Source: J038 sp034437535 (GTDB lineage: Bacteria; Chloroflexota; Anaerolineae; Aggregatilineales; Phototrophicaceae). Taken from it: a stretch of 6,277 nucleotides of DNA. Position 1 is the first letter of the stretch. Each line of letters begins with the position of its first letter. Location of the stretch: positions 1-6,277 of the forward strand of contig DAOTTZ010000058.1 in the NCBI GenBank assembly GCA_034437535.1, given 5' to 3'. This document shows, piece after piece, positions 1 through 6,277 of this stretch. The notes under the pieces are model-generated. The model ran no database searches and was not told the DNA's origin. It was given only the letters and a program-made list of their open reading frames with translations. Position numbers and translations under genes: made by a program.

Positions 1-137
1 AAATTGCCGCCATAGCCGTCGATCATCGCATCTGCAATGGTGACTTCCGCCCCGTGCTGAACCAGGGCAATCGCCAGATTACTACCGATGAACCCCATCC
101 CGCCCGTAATCAGCGCACGCTTGCCGTTGAAGTCCAT
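1..137 (-). CDS. NAD-dependent epimerase/dehydratase, N-terminal part (cut by window edge)
   Basis: Only the first 45 codons are present; the rest lies beyond the left edge. The ATG ends at position 137, one base after the stop of the upstream aminotransferase, and a GGAAGAG Shine-Dalgarno-like run (148-154) lies 10 bases before it, inside that gene. The peptide begins MDFNGKRALITGG and carries the Rossmann dinucleotide motif TGGMGFIGSN (residues 11-20), i.e. TGxxGxxG of extended short-chain dehydrogenases. Asp36 ends the second beta strand, where this family binds the adenine ribose of NAD. The following DAMIDGYGGN resembles NDP-sugar epimerases of the UDP-glucose 4-epimerase/dehydratase type. 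The family converts nucleotide sugars in the cytoplasm; substrate and exact reaction (epimerase, dehydratase or decarboxylase) cannot be told from this fragment. Last gene of the visible operon. Confidence 0.88.
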   Translation of the reverse strand, partial: MDFNGKRALITGGMGFIGSNLAIALVQHGAEVTIADAMIDGYGGN

Positions 138-138
138 C

Positions 139-1239
139 CTACACCAGCTCTTCCAGGCTGGCCGTCACTGCCTGGGCCACCGCTTGCCGCTCGGCATCCG
201 TCAGGCCGATGTACATCGGCAGAGAGACGATCTCTTTTGCCGCCCGTTCGGTATGCGGCAGTTCACCCGCCTGATGCCCCCGCTCCTGGTAGAGAGCCTG
301 CAAATGAACCGGCACCGGATAATGCACAATCGTCCCCACCCCGCGCTGATCCAGGCTCGTCATGAGCGCGTCGCGTTGTGGATGCCGCACCACATACAGA
401 TGATAAACGTGAAAGCATCCATCGCGCACCGCCGGTGTGATGACCCCGGTCAGGTCGCCTTCGTAATCACAGGCTAATTCCCGCCGTTCCGCGTTATGTT
501 CGTCCAGATGATCCAGCTTGACGCGCAGAATTGCCGCTTGCATCTCGTCCAGGCGGCTGTTGACCCCGTATTCGTCGCTATGATAACGCGACTGCTGGCC
601 GTAATTGCGTAACCGCCGCAGGCGATCCGCCAATTCGGCATCATCGGTCAGGATCGCGCCGCCGTCGCCATACGCCCCCAGGTTTTTCGTCGGGTAAAAG
701 CTGAACGCCGCCATATGCCCCAGGCTCCCCACCGGCCAGCCGTTCAAGCGTGCCCCGTGTGCCTGGGCGCAATCTTCCACCACCAGCAGACCATGCCGCT
801 GGGCAATGAGCAAAATCGCGTCCATATCTGCCGGTTGCCCGTAGATATGCACCGGAATCACCGCTTTGGTGCGCGGCGTGATGGCCGCTTCGAAGGCCGT
901 CGGGTCGAGCGTGTACGTCGCCGGGTCAATATCAGCGAAGACCGGCGTCGCGCCCGACCGCTCGATGGCGTAGGCCGTCGGCAGGGCAGTATGCGCCACC
1001 GTGATCACCTCATCCCCCGCGCCGATGTCTGCCGCCCGCAAAGCCAATTCCAGCGCATCGGTGCCATTGGCGACCCCGACCGCATGACCGACGCCGTGAT
1101 AAGCCGCGAACGCCGCTTCGAACGCCACCACCTCCGGGCCGAGGATATAATATCCGCTGGCGATCACCCGTTCAGCCGCGGCCTGGATCTCGTCCGCGTG
1201 GCGGGCGTGTAAACGTTTCAAATCGTTAAATGGAATCAT
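139..1239 (-). CDS. DegT/DnrJ/EryC1/StrS family PLP-dependent sugar aminotransferase
   Basis: Complete, 366 residues, the usual length for this family. These cytoplasmic enzymes move an amino group from glutamate (or glutamine) to a keto-sugar nucleotide, making amino sugars for surface glycans. Visible family features: N-terminal IPFNDLKR; the phosphate-binding NGTDAL (58-63); EDCAQAHGA (155-163), with Asp156 expected to pair with the pyridine nitrogen of PLP; and FSFYPTKNLGAYGDGG (179-194), with Lys185 the expected Schiff-base lysine and Ser180 a PLP-phosphate contact. RNYGQ (211-215), NSRLDEMQAAIL (227-238) and HYPVPVHLQ (306-314) complete the fold. The Cys in EDCAQAHGA and the HYPVP motif recall FdtB/QdtB-type enzymes acting on dTDP-3-keto-6-deoxyhexoses, but that substrate is inference. 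An AAAAGG run (1251-1256) lies 11 bases before the ATG. The gene follows the exported-protein gene by 24 bases and its stop is one base from the epimerase start, so the two sugar-nucleotide genes are probably coupled. Confidence 0.95.
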   Translation of the reverse strand: MIPFNDLKRLHARHADEIQAAAERVIASGYYILGPEVVAFEAAFAAYHGVGHAVGVANGTDALELALRAADIGAGDEVITVAHTALPTAYAIERSGATPVFADIDPATYTLDPTAFEAAITPRTKAVIPVHIYGQPADMDAILLIAQRHGLLVVEDCAQAHGARLNGWPVGSLGHMAAFSFYPTKNLGAYGDGGAILTDDAELADRLRRLRNYGQQSRYHSDEYGVNSRLDEMQAAILRVKLDHLDEHNAERRELACDYEGDLTGVITPAVRDGCFHVYHLYVVRHPQRDALMTSLDQRGVGTIVHYPVPVHLQALYQERGHQAGELPHTERAAKEIVSLPMYIGLTDAERQAVAQAVTASLEELV

Positions 1240-1263
1240 ATCCGGTCATGCCTTTTCGTAGTC

Positions 1264-2550
1264 TTATGCCCCATCGTCTTCAAAGCGGACGAGCGGCGTG
1301 GTCACGTCCGTTGCTACATCATATTCATAGATGCCATCGGCCAACGCCGCATCTGCACGCGCCTGGAACAAGACCCGCCCACCCGGTAAATATGTGATGA
1401 GTGTGCGCGTCGTCTGATCGTTCGCCCCCAGGCGATGGTCGATGACCTCCCCGGAGACGACGTTCAAGCCAAACCGGCGCGGCGCGGTCTCAGCTTGCAC
1501 CGTAACATCCAGCCAACCCCCGTTGAGTGTCTCCGCTTCGATGTTGATCGTATCGTCCGGCAGGGCGATGATCCGCGTGATCGCTTCTTCATCCGCCCGC
1601 CACACCCGCAAGGCGGTTTGATCTTCATCGGCCAGCACCGCGTACCGGTTGCCGCCAAAGGTGAGCGTCTGCCCGATCATGGTTCCGACGGCCTGCGCCT
1701 GGAAGCTAGGCGTCGCCAGGTAGAACCGCCGCCCGACTGCCAGATACAGCCGGTTATCAACCGTGACGGCATCCGGCGGGATATTGCGAATGGCTCCCAG
1801 GTCATAACTCAGGCGCAATTGGTTGATGACCAACTGGCACCTTTCGCCCGCACACGTCAGGCTGTACAGCGCATCACCGATGAACCCCCACGTATCCCGC
1901 GTAGCATCCAACCGTGATAAGACCCCGTTCGCGCTCACCAGCACCGGCCCATTGAGAGTTTGCCACAGCCATTCCCGCCCGGTGTCGTCACTCTGCTGGA
2001 AGACTTCCCGCATCTCCCGGCTGGAAGACCACAACGTTACCGTGCTATCGTCATTTACGTCGATAGAGATTAGTTGTTCGTTGAGCAGGCCATCATACCC
2101 AACATAACGCAACCGCCCGCTGATGCGGTCGAACCGGCACGCTGATTCACGCTGTAACCGGGTTACTGTCGGCATCACTGTGCGCTCCAGCGGGGTGACG
2201 GTGCCGGTTTCTACGTCTACGCGGGTACCGCTGGCACGCCGCTCCGGCTCTTCCGGGCCGAGCAACACATACGGCAGGCAGATCGCCTGGATGCTCTGCC
2301 CGCTGGTGACCGGAATCGCCCGGTTCTGGTAGACGACAAACTGCGCCCCATCCCCCGCCACGCTGTAAAGCGCGTCCGTCCAGCGCGTCAGCGTGAGCGT
2401 GTCATCAGCGTCGATCAACCTCTGCACGGTGCCCGCCGCCCCCACCGCATATAGTGTGTTGTTTTCAGTATCCAACGCATAATACCAGAAGGGATCAATC
2501 GGCCCCTGCGGTAGGATACTCGCCAGGATCACCAACCATAACCAGTGCAT
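1264..2550 (-). CDS. Exported protein of unknown function, probable beta-propeller
   Basis: I do not recognise a named family. The 428 residues begin with a hydrophobic stretch, MHWLWLVILASILPQG, that looks like a signal peptide or signal anchor but lacks the usual Lys/Arg before its core. The rest is hydrophilic and beta-rich, with repeated strand-turn-strand units: LYAVGAAGTVQRL (33-45), LYSVAGDGAQFVVY (61-74), LRYVGYDGLLNEQLIS (147-162), ALYSLTCAGERCQLV (227-241), RLYLAVGRRFYLAT (267-280), RYAVLADEDQTALRVW (302-317) and IYEYDVATDVTTPLV (407-421). This spacing suggests a WD40/TolB-like propeller of about six to eight blades; no blade motif matches cleanly. Cysteines 91, 138, 233 and 238 could form two disulfides, fitting an extracytoplasmic place. 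There are no lysines. No C-terminal anchor is seen. The start is secure: a TAG stop lies in frame five codons upstream and AGGGG sits six bases before the ATG. It may read, bind or process the glycan, but nothing here shows it. Confidence 0.85.
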   Translation of the reverse strand: MHWLWLVILASILPQGPIDPFWYYALDTENNTLYAVGAAGTVQRLIDADDTLTLTRWTDALYSVAGDGAQFVVYQNRAIPVTSGQSIQAICLPYVLLGPEEPERRASGTRVDVETGTVTPLERTVMPTVTRLQRESACRFDRISGRLRYVGYDGLLNEQLISIDVNDDSTVTLWSSSREMREVFQQSDDTGREWLWQTLNGPVLVSANGVLSRLDATRDTWGFIGDALYSLTCAGERCQLVINQLRLSYDLGAIRNIPPDAVTVDNRLYLAVGRRFYLATPSFQAQAVGTMIGQTLTFGGNRYAVLADEDQTALRVWRADEEAITRIIALPDDTINIEAETLNGGWLDVTVQAETAPRRFGLNVVSGEVIDHRLGANDQTTRTLITYLPGGRVLFQARADAALADGIYEYDVATDVTTPLVRFEDDGA

Positions 2551-2556
2551 AAAATG

Positions 2557-2561
2557 CCCCT
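2557..2561 (-). promoter_or_regulatory. Ribosome binding site of the exported-protein gene
   Basis: On the minus strand AGGGG lies six bases before the ATG that ends at 2550. A TAG stop in the same frame lies five codons upstream of that ATG, so no longer start is possible. Together these fix the start and the short signal-like N-terminus. Confidence 0.6.
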
Positions 2562-2583
2562 GCTACCCATCAATCTGCCCCTG

Positions 2584-2589
2584 ATTTTA
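2584..2589 (-). promoter_or_regulatory. Possible internal promoter -10 element
   Basis: The 88-base gap between the GT39-like gene and the exported-protein gene is the longest in the window and is locally AT-rich. On the minus strand it contains TAAAAT (one mismatch to TATAAT). At a 17-base spacing the -35 position reads ACGACT, only three of six matches to TTGACA. The site would start transcription 20 to 30 bases before the downstream ATG. The match is weak and could be chance; I see no operator repeat or riboswitch-like structure in this gap. Confidence 0.2.
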
Positions 2590-2638
2590 ATCCAATTGAG
2601 TCGAAAAGTCGTCAGTTCGTTTGAGGCCGCCACCGCCA

Positions 2639-4894
2639 TCAGCGCACGCTGAGTGTCGCCAGTTCCAGCACGTCGATGCCGTCTACCGTCGCCAAGCGTT
2701 CCAGCTCAGGGTAGGTATACACGATGATCTGAAACACATACTCCCCCGCTGGCAGGTCATCCGGCAGGATCAAACCGTATTGTTCTGGGTAGCGCGTCCC
2801 TGGCTCCCAGGTGGAAGTCTGCCCGAACCCATTTTGAGGTCGCCCATCCCACTGCACGACCGGCATACCGTCCGCCCGGCGGATTTGCACACTCACCAGG
2901 TAATCGGTCGTCATCCTGCGGACGGCTTCCCACACCAACCCGATAGGCACCGGCTCCCCCGCTTGGTACGCCGTCCCCAATGGCAGATCCACCGCCGCCA
3001 GTTGAAGCACGCCCCCCAGCACCGGCCCACCGTCACCAGTCACCGGGCTGGCGGGTAACGCCAGATACTCTAACAACCGGGTTGACCGGCTGATTTCGAT
3101 CTCTCGAAGCGGGTAATATTGCTGGTTGAGGTATCGTTCGGTCGGGCGGAGTTCATCCGGGTCCAAGGCCCCGGCATCGACGATCAACCACAGGCGGTCA
3201 AATTCGCTCGCCCCCCACGCCGCCACCGTGATCGTATCCGGATCGATCAACTCTGCCGGCGGTTGGGTACGCATCTGCGCCGGGTCTACCGCCGGGTTGA
3301 AGTTCTCCCCAGGTGCGTAGGGCAAGCCCACCACACTCGCGCCGGAGCGCAAGCTGTTCATCAAGGTGCGCTGGTAAACTGTCGCCTGGAGCAAGATCAG
3401 GTCGTCGTCGTCCGTCTCCGCGTTGAGTGTTTCCAGCAGGGGCGGTACATCCGGGCTGTTCAGGTCATACCGGGGATCATGCCGTAAGGCCAGCAAGCCA
3501 GCGACAAACATGATGACCAGCAGAAGCGGCACAACCGTATACGCTACCGCTGGCAGACGATGCCTCTGCCACGCCATCACCCCGGCGGCGGTGATGACCA
3601 ACCCACACAACCCCAGTACCGCCGTCACCGGCTGGATGGCATAGGCCCACGCGACATCCAACGCCCGCAGGTCAAATGCCTGGGCATGACCCACAATGGG
3701 CGACCATTGAATCTGCCAGATGCCACCGTCCCACACCAGTACGCCGTTTTCACGCAGGGCGGCGTAATGCGTGCTGATGGCGACCGTCGAGCCGAGAACT
3801 TGCACTGCCACACTCACCACCAGGAGCGCACCCAGCGTGATCCGCCCGCGCCGGCCCAACCGGAGCAGACCGTCAATGGCCGGCAGGGCCAGCAAGAACA
3901 ACGTCGGTATCAGCGGCACCATATGACGCGGCCCCCAACTGTTGCCACCCCACCACAACGCATCCCGCCCCGCGCCATAACTCAAGATGATGAGCAACAC
4001 TGCCCCCCAGATGCCCACCACCAACCGCCGCTCACCCGTGCGCCACAAGGTCGCGCTCCCCGGAATCGCCAATAACAACACCGGCGAGAACAAGAACAGG
4101 CTCCGCCCTGGGCTGAGTGTATAACCCACCAGGCCTTCCACGATGTACTGCCATTCCATCCCCGCGATGACGATGCGAACGAAGCTCAGGCTAAAGCGTG
4201 GAATGTTCGCCAGCGTCCCCAATGCAAGCAAACCCACCGCCATCAACACGAAAGCCCCTACGCCGATGCCGACCAACCGAAACGTCAGACGAACCTGACG
4301 CGGTATCGCGACCAACAACACCCCCGGCAACGCGATAGCCAACACCGATTTCGTCAACAGCAACGCCAAAATCCCCAGGCCGACCAGCCCATAACGCCCC
4401 TGCCGCGCCGCCAGGAATGTGACCAGCAAAAAGGCCCCGGCCAGCGGCTCCCGGAAGAACGTCCGGCTATACGGCCAGGCCGCCGTCGCCAACCCGAAGA
4501 TCAACCCCGCCCCCCACGCCGCCCACAGACTCAAGCCGAAGGAACGCGCCCCCACCATGATAAGCACCGCTGTCAGCGCGGTGACGAAGATATTGAACAA
4601 ATACACCGTATGCACGATCCCGATCCCTGGCACCACCTGCGCCAGTTGGTACAGGCCCGCCGCCAGGATCGGCTGGAGCGGTTCATGCTGGGCACCGGGC
4701 AGAGGATCCGCCGGGGTCGCCTGGTTGGCCCCTAGCAGGTCGTAATGATACGAGATGTCGAATTGCCCGCGATTGACGAAGCTCTCGGTACTGTCGAACA
4801 GGTAGTTGCCATCATTGCTGACGCGATCCCCGGCATACGTCAGGAAGTAAACCCCACACAGCAAGCAGAACAACGAAAGCGCAAGCGGACGCAT
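2639..4894 (-). CDS. GT39-like (GT-C fold) membrane glycosyltransferase with C-terminal extracytoplasmic domain
   Basis: Complete, 751 residues. GT-C enzymes of the PMT/ArnT kind use a polyprenyl-phosphate sugar and transfer the sugar on the outer face of the membrane. Hydrophobic segments suggest about a dozen helices, at roughly 3-20, 93-115, 122-140, 149-163, 168-197 (possibly two), 205-226, 265-279, 290-305, 325-340, 351-372, 418-440 and 450-470. The first outer loop holds SNDGNYLFDSTESFVNRGQF (26-45), whose Asp28 or Asp34 is the likely catalytic acid by analogy with the GT-C loop-1 Asp. Further family-like motifs are HEPLQPILAAGLY (70-82), SPGRSLFLFSP (261-271) and WWGGNSWGPRH (314-324). 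After the last helix come a soluble stretch (about 475-615) and a beta-sandwich-like domain (about 625-751) with WDGRPQNG, TSTWEPGTRYPEQYGL and LPAGEYVFQI, a tail I associate with Chloroflexota GT39 proteins. Only one lysine (182) is present. The start lies three bases after the GT2 stop, with a weak TAGG site, so coupling is likely. The sugar and acceptor are unknown. Confidence 0.88.
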   Translation of the reverse strand: MRPLALSLFCLLCGVYFLTYAGDRVSNDGNYLFDSTESFVNRGQFDISYHYDLLGANQATPADPLPGAQHEPLQPILAAGLYQLAQVVPGIGIVHTVYLFNIFVTALTAVLIMVGARSFGLSLWAAWGAGLIFGLATAAWPYSRTFFREPLAGAFLLVTFLAARQGRYGLVGLGILALLLTKSVLAIALPGVLLVAIPRQVRLTFRLVGIGVGAFVLMAVGLLALGTLANIPRFSLSFVRIVIAGMEWQYIVEGLVGYTLSPGRSLFLFSPVLLLAIPGSATLWRTGERRLVVGIWGAVLLIILSYGAGRDALWWGGNSWGPRHMVPLIPTLFLLALPAIDGLLRLGRRGRITLGALLVVSVAVQVLGSTVAISTHYAALRENGVLVWDGGIWQIQWSPIVGHAQAFDLRALDVAWAYAIQPVTAVLGLCGLVITAAGVMAWQRHRLPAVAYTVVPLLLVIMFVAGLLALRHDPRYDLNSPDVPPLLETLNAETDDDDLILLQATVYQRTLMNSLRSGASVVGLPYAPGENFNPAVDPAQMRTQPPAELIDPDTITVAAWGASEFDRLWLIVDAGALDPDELRPTERYLNQQYYPLREIEISRSTRLLEYLALPASPVTGDGGPVLGGVLQLAAVDLPLGTAYQAGEPVPIGLVWEAVRRMTTDYLVSVQIRRADGMPVVQWDGRPQNGFGQTSTWEPGTRYPEQYGLILPDDLPAGEYVFQIIVYTYPELERLATVDGIDVLELATLSVR

Positions 4895-4897
4895 CGC

Positions 4898-5854
4898 CTA
4901 TTTGACCAGCGTCCGGGAGTTGTCGTCGTAATCAATGCGCAGTTGCTCCCGCGCCGGGTCGATCTCCGCCCCACGTTTGATCTCTGGATAGTAAAATGTG
5001 CGCCGCAATTGTGCTGTGACGTTATGCTGATCGTATCCGCGTTTGGTGCCGGTGAATTGCATCCAGCGGAACTTGAGGATGTTCAACCATTCTTTGCTCA
5101 ATACACCATCACGCGCCGCGTGGCTCATGTCGTTGATTACATTGAAGGCGATTAGCCGCAGGACATCCCACCAGGAAAAATGCGCCTCCGGGTAAATCCG
5201 CTTGAACGCGATGGCCTCCCGGAAGTAACGGTTATACACCTGCCGGAAGCTTTCATTATGCACATGGATGATTTCCGCTTTGGCGTTGTACGCGATGTAC
5301 AATCCCCGCTCCACCCATTTCTTGGCCCAGTCCAGGTCTTCCAGCCCGGTGATGTCCTCATCGTAGGCGATCTCTTGCCATAACTCACGCCGGATGGCGG
5401 CGTTGGCGTTGTTACAAAATGGGTGCGCCTGCCGTAGGTCGCTCTCATCGGGGAACCAGCGGGCGAAGATGCGATGCTCGGCATACTTGGTGACGGGTGC
5501 GCCGCGTTGCTTGCCATAAGTCAGCGCGATCTTGGGGTTCTTAAACGGGGCCAGCATCTGGGCCAGCCAATCACTATACACCGGGTAGACATGCGCACTG
5601 GCGATCACGATAAAGTCGCCGTTGGCCGCCTCACACCCCAGGTTGAGCGACCGCCCAAACGAGAATTCTTCCTTCGGGATCTTGACGACCGTCGCCGGGT
5701 ACTGCGCCACAATATCCAGCGTGCCATCAGTAGAGCCGGAATCCACCACGATGATCTCAACGTCGTCTAACGTCTGCGCCAGGATGCCATCCAACAGCTT
5801 GCCGATATGCGCGGCCTCGTTGTAACAGCGGATGACGATGCTACAGGTACTCAT
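4898..5854 (-). CDS. Family 2 glycosyltransferase (GT-A fold)
   Basis: 318 residues from the chosen ATG. GT2 enzymes transfer a sugar from a nucleotide donor to a growing lipid-linked glycan at the cytoplasmic membrane face. The N-terminus SIVIRCYNEAAHIGKLL (5-21) and IIVVDSGSTDGTLDIV (34-49) form the nucleotide-binding half, with Asp38 and Asp43 the usual uridine/base contacts. Where most relatives have DxD there is IASAHVYP (84-91), a SAH variant that I recall from rhamnosyltransferase-like GT2 proteins. LEDLDWAKKW (171-180) is the acceptor-side ED motif with the likely catalytic base (Glu172 or Asp173). No transmembrane segment is evident; the region 225-270 (WWDVLRLIAF) may lie on the membrane. 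The frame stays open to a TTG at 5879-5881, giving 327 residues, but the ATG ending at 5854 has GAGAG eight bases upstream and leads straight into the first beta strand. With 16 lysines the protein contrasts with the two genes downstream. Donor sugar is unknown. Confidence 0.93.
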   Translation of the reverse strand: MSTCSIVIRCYNEAAHIGKLLDGILAQTLDDVEIIVVDSGSTDGTLDIVAQYPATVVKIPKEEFSFGRSLNLGCEAANGDFIVIASAHVYPVYSDWLAQMLAPFKNPKIALTYGKQRGAPVTKYAEHRIFARWFPDESDLRQAHPFCNNANAAIRRELWQEIAYDEDITGLEDLDWAKKWVERGLYIAYNAKAEIIHVHNESFRQVYNRYFREAIAFKRIYPEAHFSWWDVLRLIAFNVINDMSHAARDGVLSKEWLNILKFRWMQFTGTKRGYDQHNVTAQLRRTFYYPEIKRGAEIDPAREQLRIDYDDNSRTLVK

Positions 5855-5862
5855 GAGCGTTA

Positions 5863-5867
5863 CTCTC
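5863..5867 (-). promoter_or_regulatory. Ribosome binding site deciding the GT2 start
   Basis: On the minus strand GAGAG lies eight bases before the ATG ending at 5854. The alternative TTG start ending at 5881 abuts the stop of the preceding gene and has no purine-rich site before it (the sequence there is T-rich). This favours the ATG and a 27-base intergenic gap. Confidence 0.6.
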
Positions 5868-5881
5868 AATGTTTGGGTCAA

Positions 5882-6277
5882 TCAAAACAAACTATTGTAA
5901 TCGACTTTGGGGAAGATTTGAAGTTTTCCGTTGACGGTCGCATCCTGGATCACGCGCCCATCCGCCTCGAAGACGCGCCGCGCCTGGGCATACGCCCGTT
6001 CGGAGCCGTCCAGGTCGGGCAATTGCCAGCGCGTCCCCTTGCTGAAGTAATCCGGGTGGAAGTGATTCGGGTCGCTCTGTTGCGCGATCACGGTCTGACT
6101 GCCGCGCCCTTCAGTTGCAAAGTTATGATCCACCCCGATGAGATTCACCGTCGTGAAGCCCATCGCATACGCTAATTGCATCGCAACAAACGTGACCGTG
6201 CTACCTTCATACACGATCTGAGACACATCGCGTGAAAATTCAAAGTGACCGCGTACTGTTCGCAAAAAGGTGATGTC
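5882..6277 (-). CDS. DUF115/MptE-like protein, C-terminal part (cut by window edge)
   Basis: The frame is open to the right edge (first codons read DITFLRTVRG), so the gene starts outside the window; 131 codons plus TGA are present. Visible blocks: STVTFVAMQLAYAMGF (26-41 of the fragment), VNLIGVDHNF (44-53), DPNHFHPDYFSKGTRW (69-84), a helix SERAYAQARRVFEADGR (92-108), and the end DATVNGKLQIFPKVDYNSLF (112-131). These match my memory of DUF115 proteins, named after the archaeal 6-hydroxymethylpterin diphosphokinase MptE and also found in bacterial polysaccharide and flagellin-glycosylation loci. The GVDHNF strand-turn also recalls GT42-type sialyltransferases. In this neighbourhood a role in glycan synthesis is more likely than pterin metabolism, but the reaction is inference. 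A TTG at 6265 is not a convincing start, since it lies inside the continuous frame. It is the first visible gene of the operon; its stop is 27 bases before the GT2 ATG. Confidence 0.7.
   Translation of the reverse strand, partial: DITFLRTVRGHFEFSRDVSQIVYEGSTVTFVAMQLAYAMGFTTVNLIGVDHNFATEGRGSQTVIAQQSDPNHFHPDYFSKGTRWQLPDLDGSERAYAQARRVFEADGRVIQDATVNGKLQIFPKVDYNSLF

Noticed and set aside
715..1212. Plus-strand open frame of 165 codons opposite the aminotransferase
   Set aside because: Its translation is Arg-rich and unlike any protein I know, and the minus strand holds the aminotransferase active-site motifs at the same place.
1435..1917. Plus-strand open frame of 160 codons opposite the exported-protein gene
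   Set aside because: Since the minus-strand gene is an orphan I considered this seriously. The plus-strand product is Arg/Pro/Asp-rich without fold-like patterning, whereas the minus-strand gene has a ribosome site, a signal-like start and regular beta repeats over its full length.
2639..2665. Hairpin CAGC-GTGC-GCTG at the end of the GT39-like gene as a terminator
   Set aside because: The stem is only four to five base pairs, lies within the last codons, and has no following T-run on the minus strand.
3400..3425. Short GTC/GAC triplet run as a microsatellite
   Set aside because: It codes a DDDD stretch (residues 495-498) in the GT39-like protein, has only a few units and needs no special explanation.
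3560..4075. Long open frame on the plus strand (171 codons) opposite the membrane glycosyltransferase gene
   Set aside because: It is rich in Pro, Gln, Arg and His with no recognisable motif, as expected of the antisense of a GC-rich hydrophobic gene, and the minus strand there codes conserved GT39-like motifs.
1..6277. Mobile element, CRISPR, tRNA or toxin-antitoxin content
   Set aside because: The coding density is almost complete on one strand, and I saw no transposase motifs, spaced direct repeats, cloverleaf-like segments or small paired genes in the short gaps.

Overview
The window holds six genes, all on the minus strand, forming one compact surface-glycan (exopolysaccharide, O-antigen-like or glycoprotein-glycan) cluster. 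By eye the DNA is moderately GC-rich. The large membrane glycosyltransferase has a motif set (SNDG near the N-terminus, SPGRSLFLFSP, WGGNSWGPRH) and a C-terminal extracytoplasmic beta domain that I associate with GT39-like proteins of Chloroflexota (Anaerolineae and relatives). I therefore infer a Chloroflexota-like bacterium. That is inference from protein style; no rRNA or other marker gene is present.

In transcription order (right to left): (1) the C-terminal part of a DUF115/MptE-like protein, entering from the right edge; (2) a cytoplasmic family 2 glycosyltransferase; (3) a 751-residue multi-pass GT39-like (GT-C) glycosyltransferase; (4) a 428-residue exported protein of unknown function, probably a beta-propeller; (5) a DegT/DnrJ/EryC1/StrS PLP-dependent sugar aminotransferase; (6) the N-terminus of an NAD-dependent epimerase/dehydratase, leaving at the left edge. 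Gaps between coding regions are 27, 3, 88, 24 and 1 bases, which suggests an operon with translational coupling at several junctions. The 88-base gap is the only place where an internal promoter could easily sit. No non-coding stretch exceeds 300 bases.

Inferred division of labour: the aminotransferase and epimerase make nucleotide-activated (amino) sugars. The GT2 enzyme adds sugars on the cytoplasmic face. The GT39-like enzyme transfers a sugar from a lipid-phosphate donor on the outer face of the membrane. The DUF115-like protein is a further glycan-associated enzyme of uncertain reaction. The exported protein has no assignable role and is the least understood component.

I found no tRNA, rRNA, CRISPR array, insertion sequence, phage gene or strong terminator. 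The cluster is mostly an ordinary glycan locus. The points most worth following are the orphan exported protein, the near absence of lysine in the two exported or membrane proteins, the SAH motif in place of DxD in the GT2 enzyme, and the DUF115-like protein's reaction.
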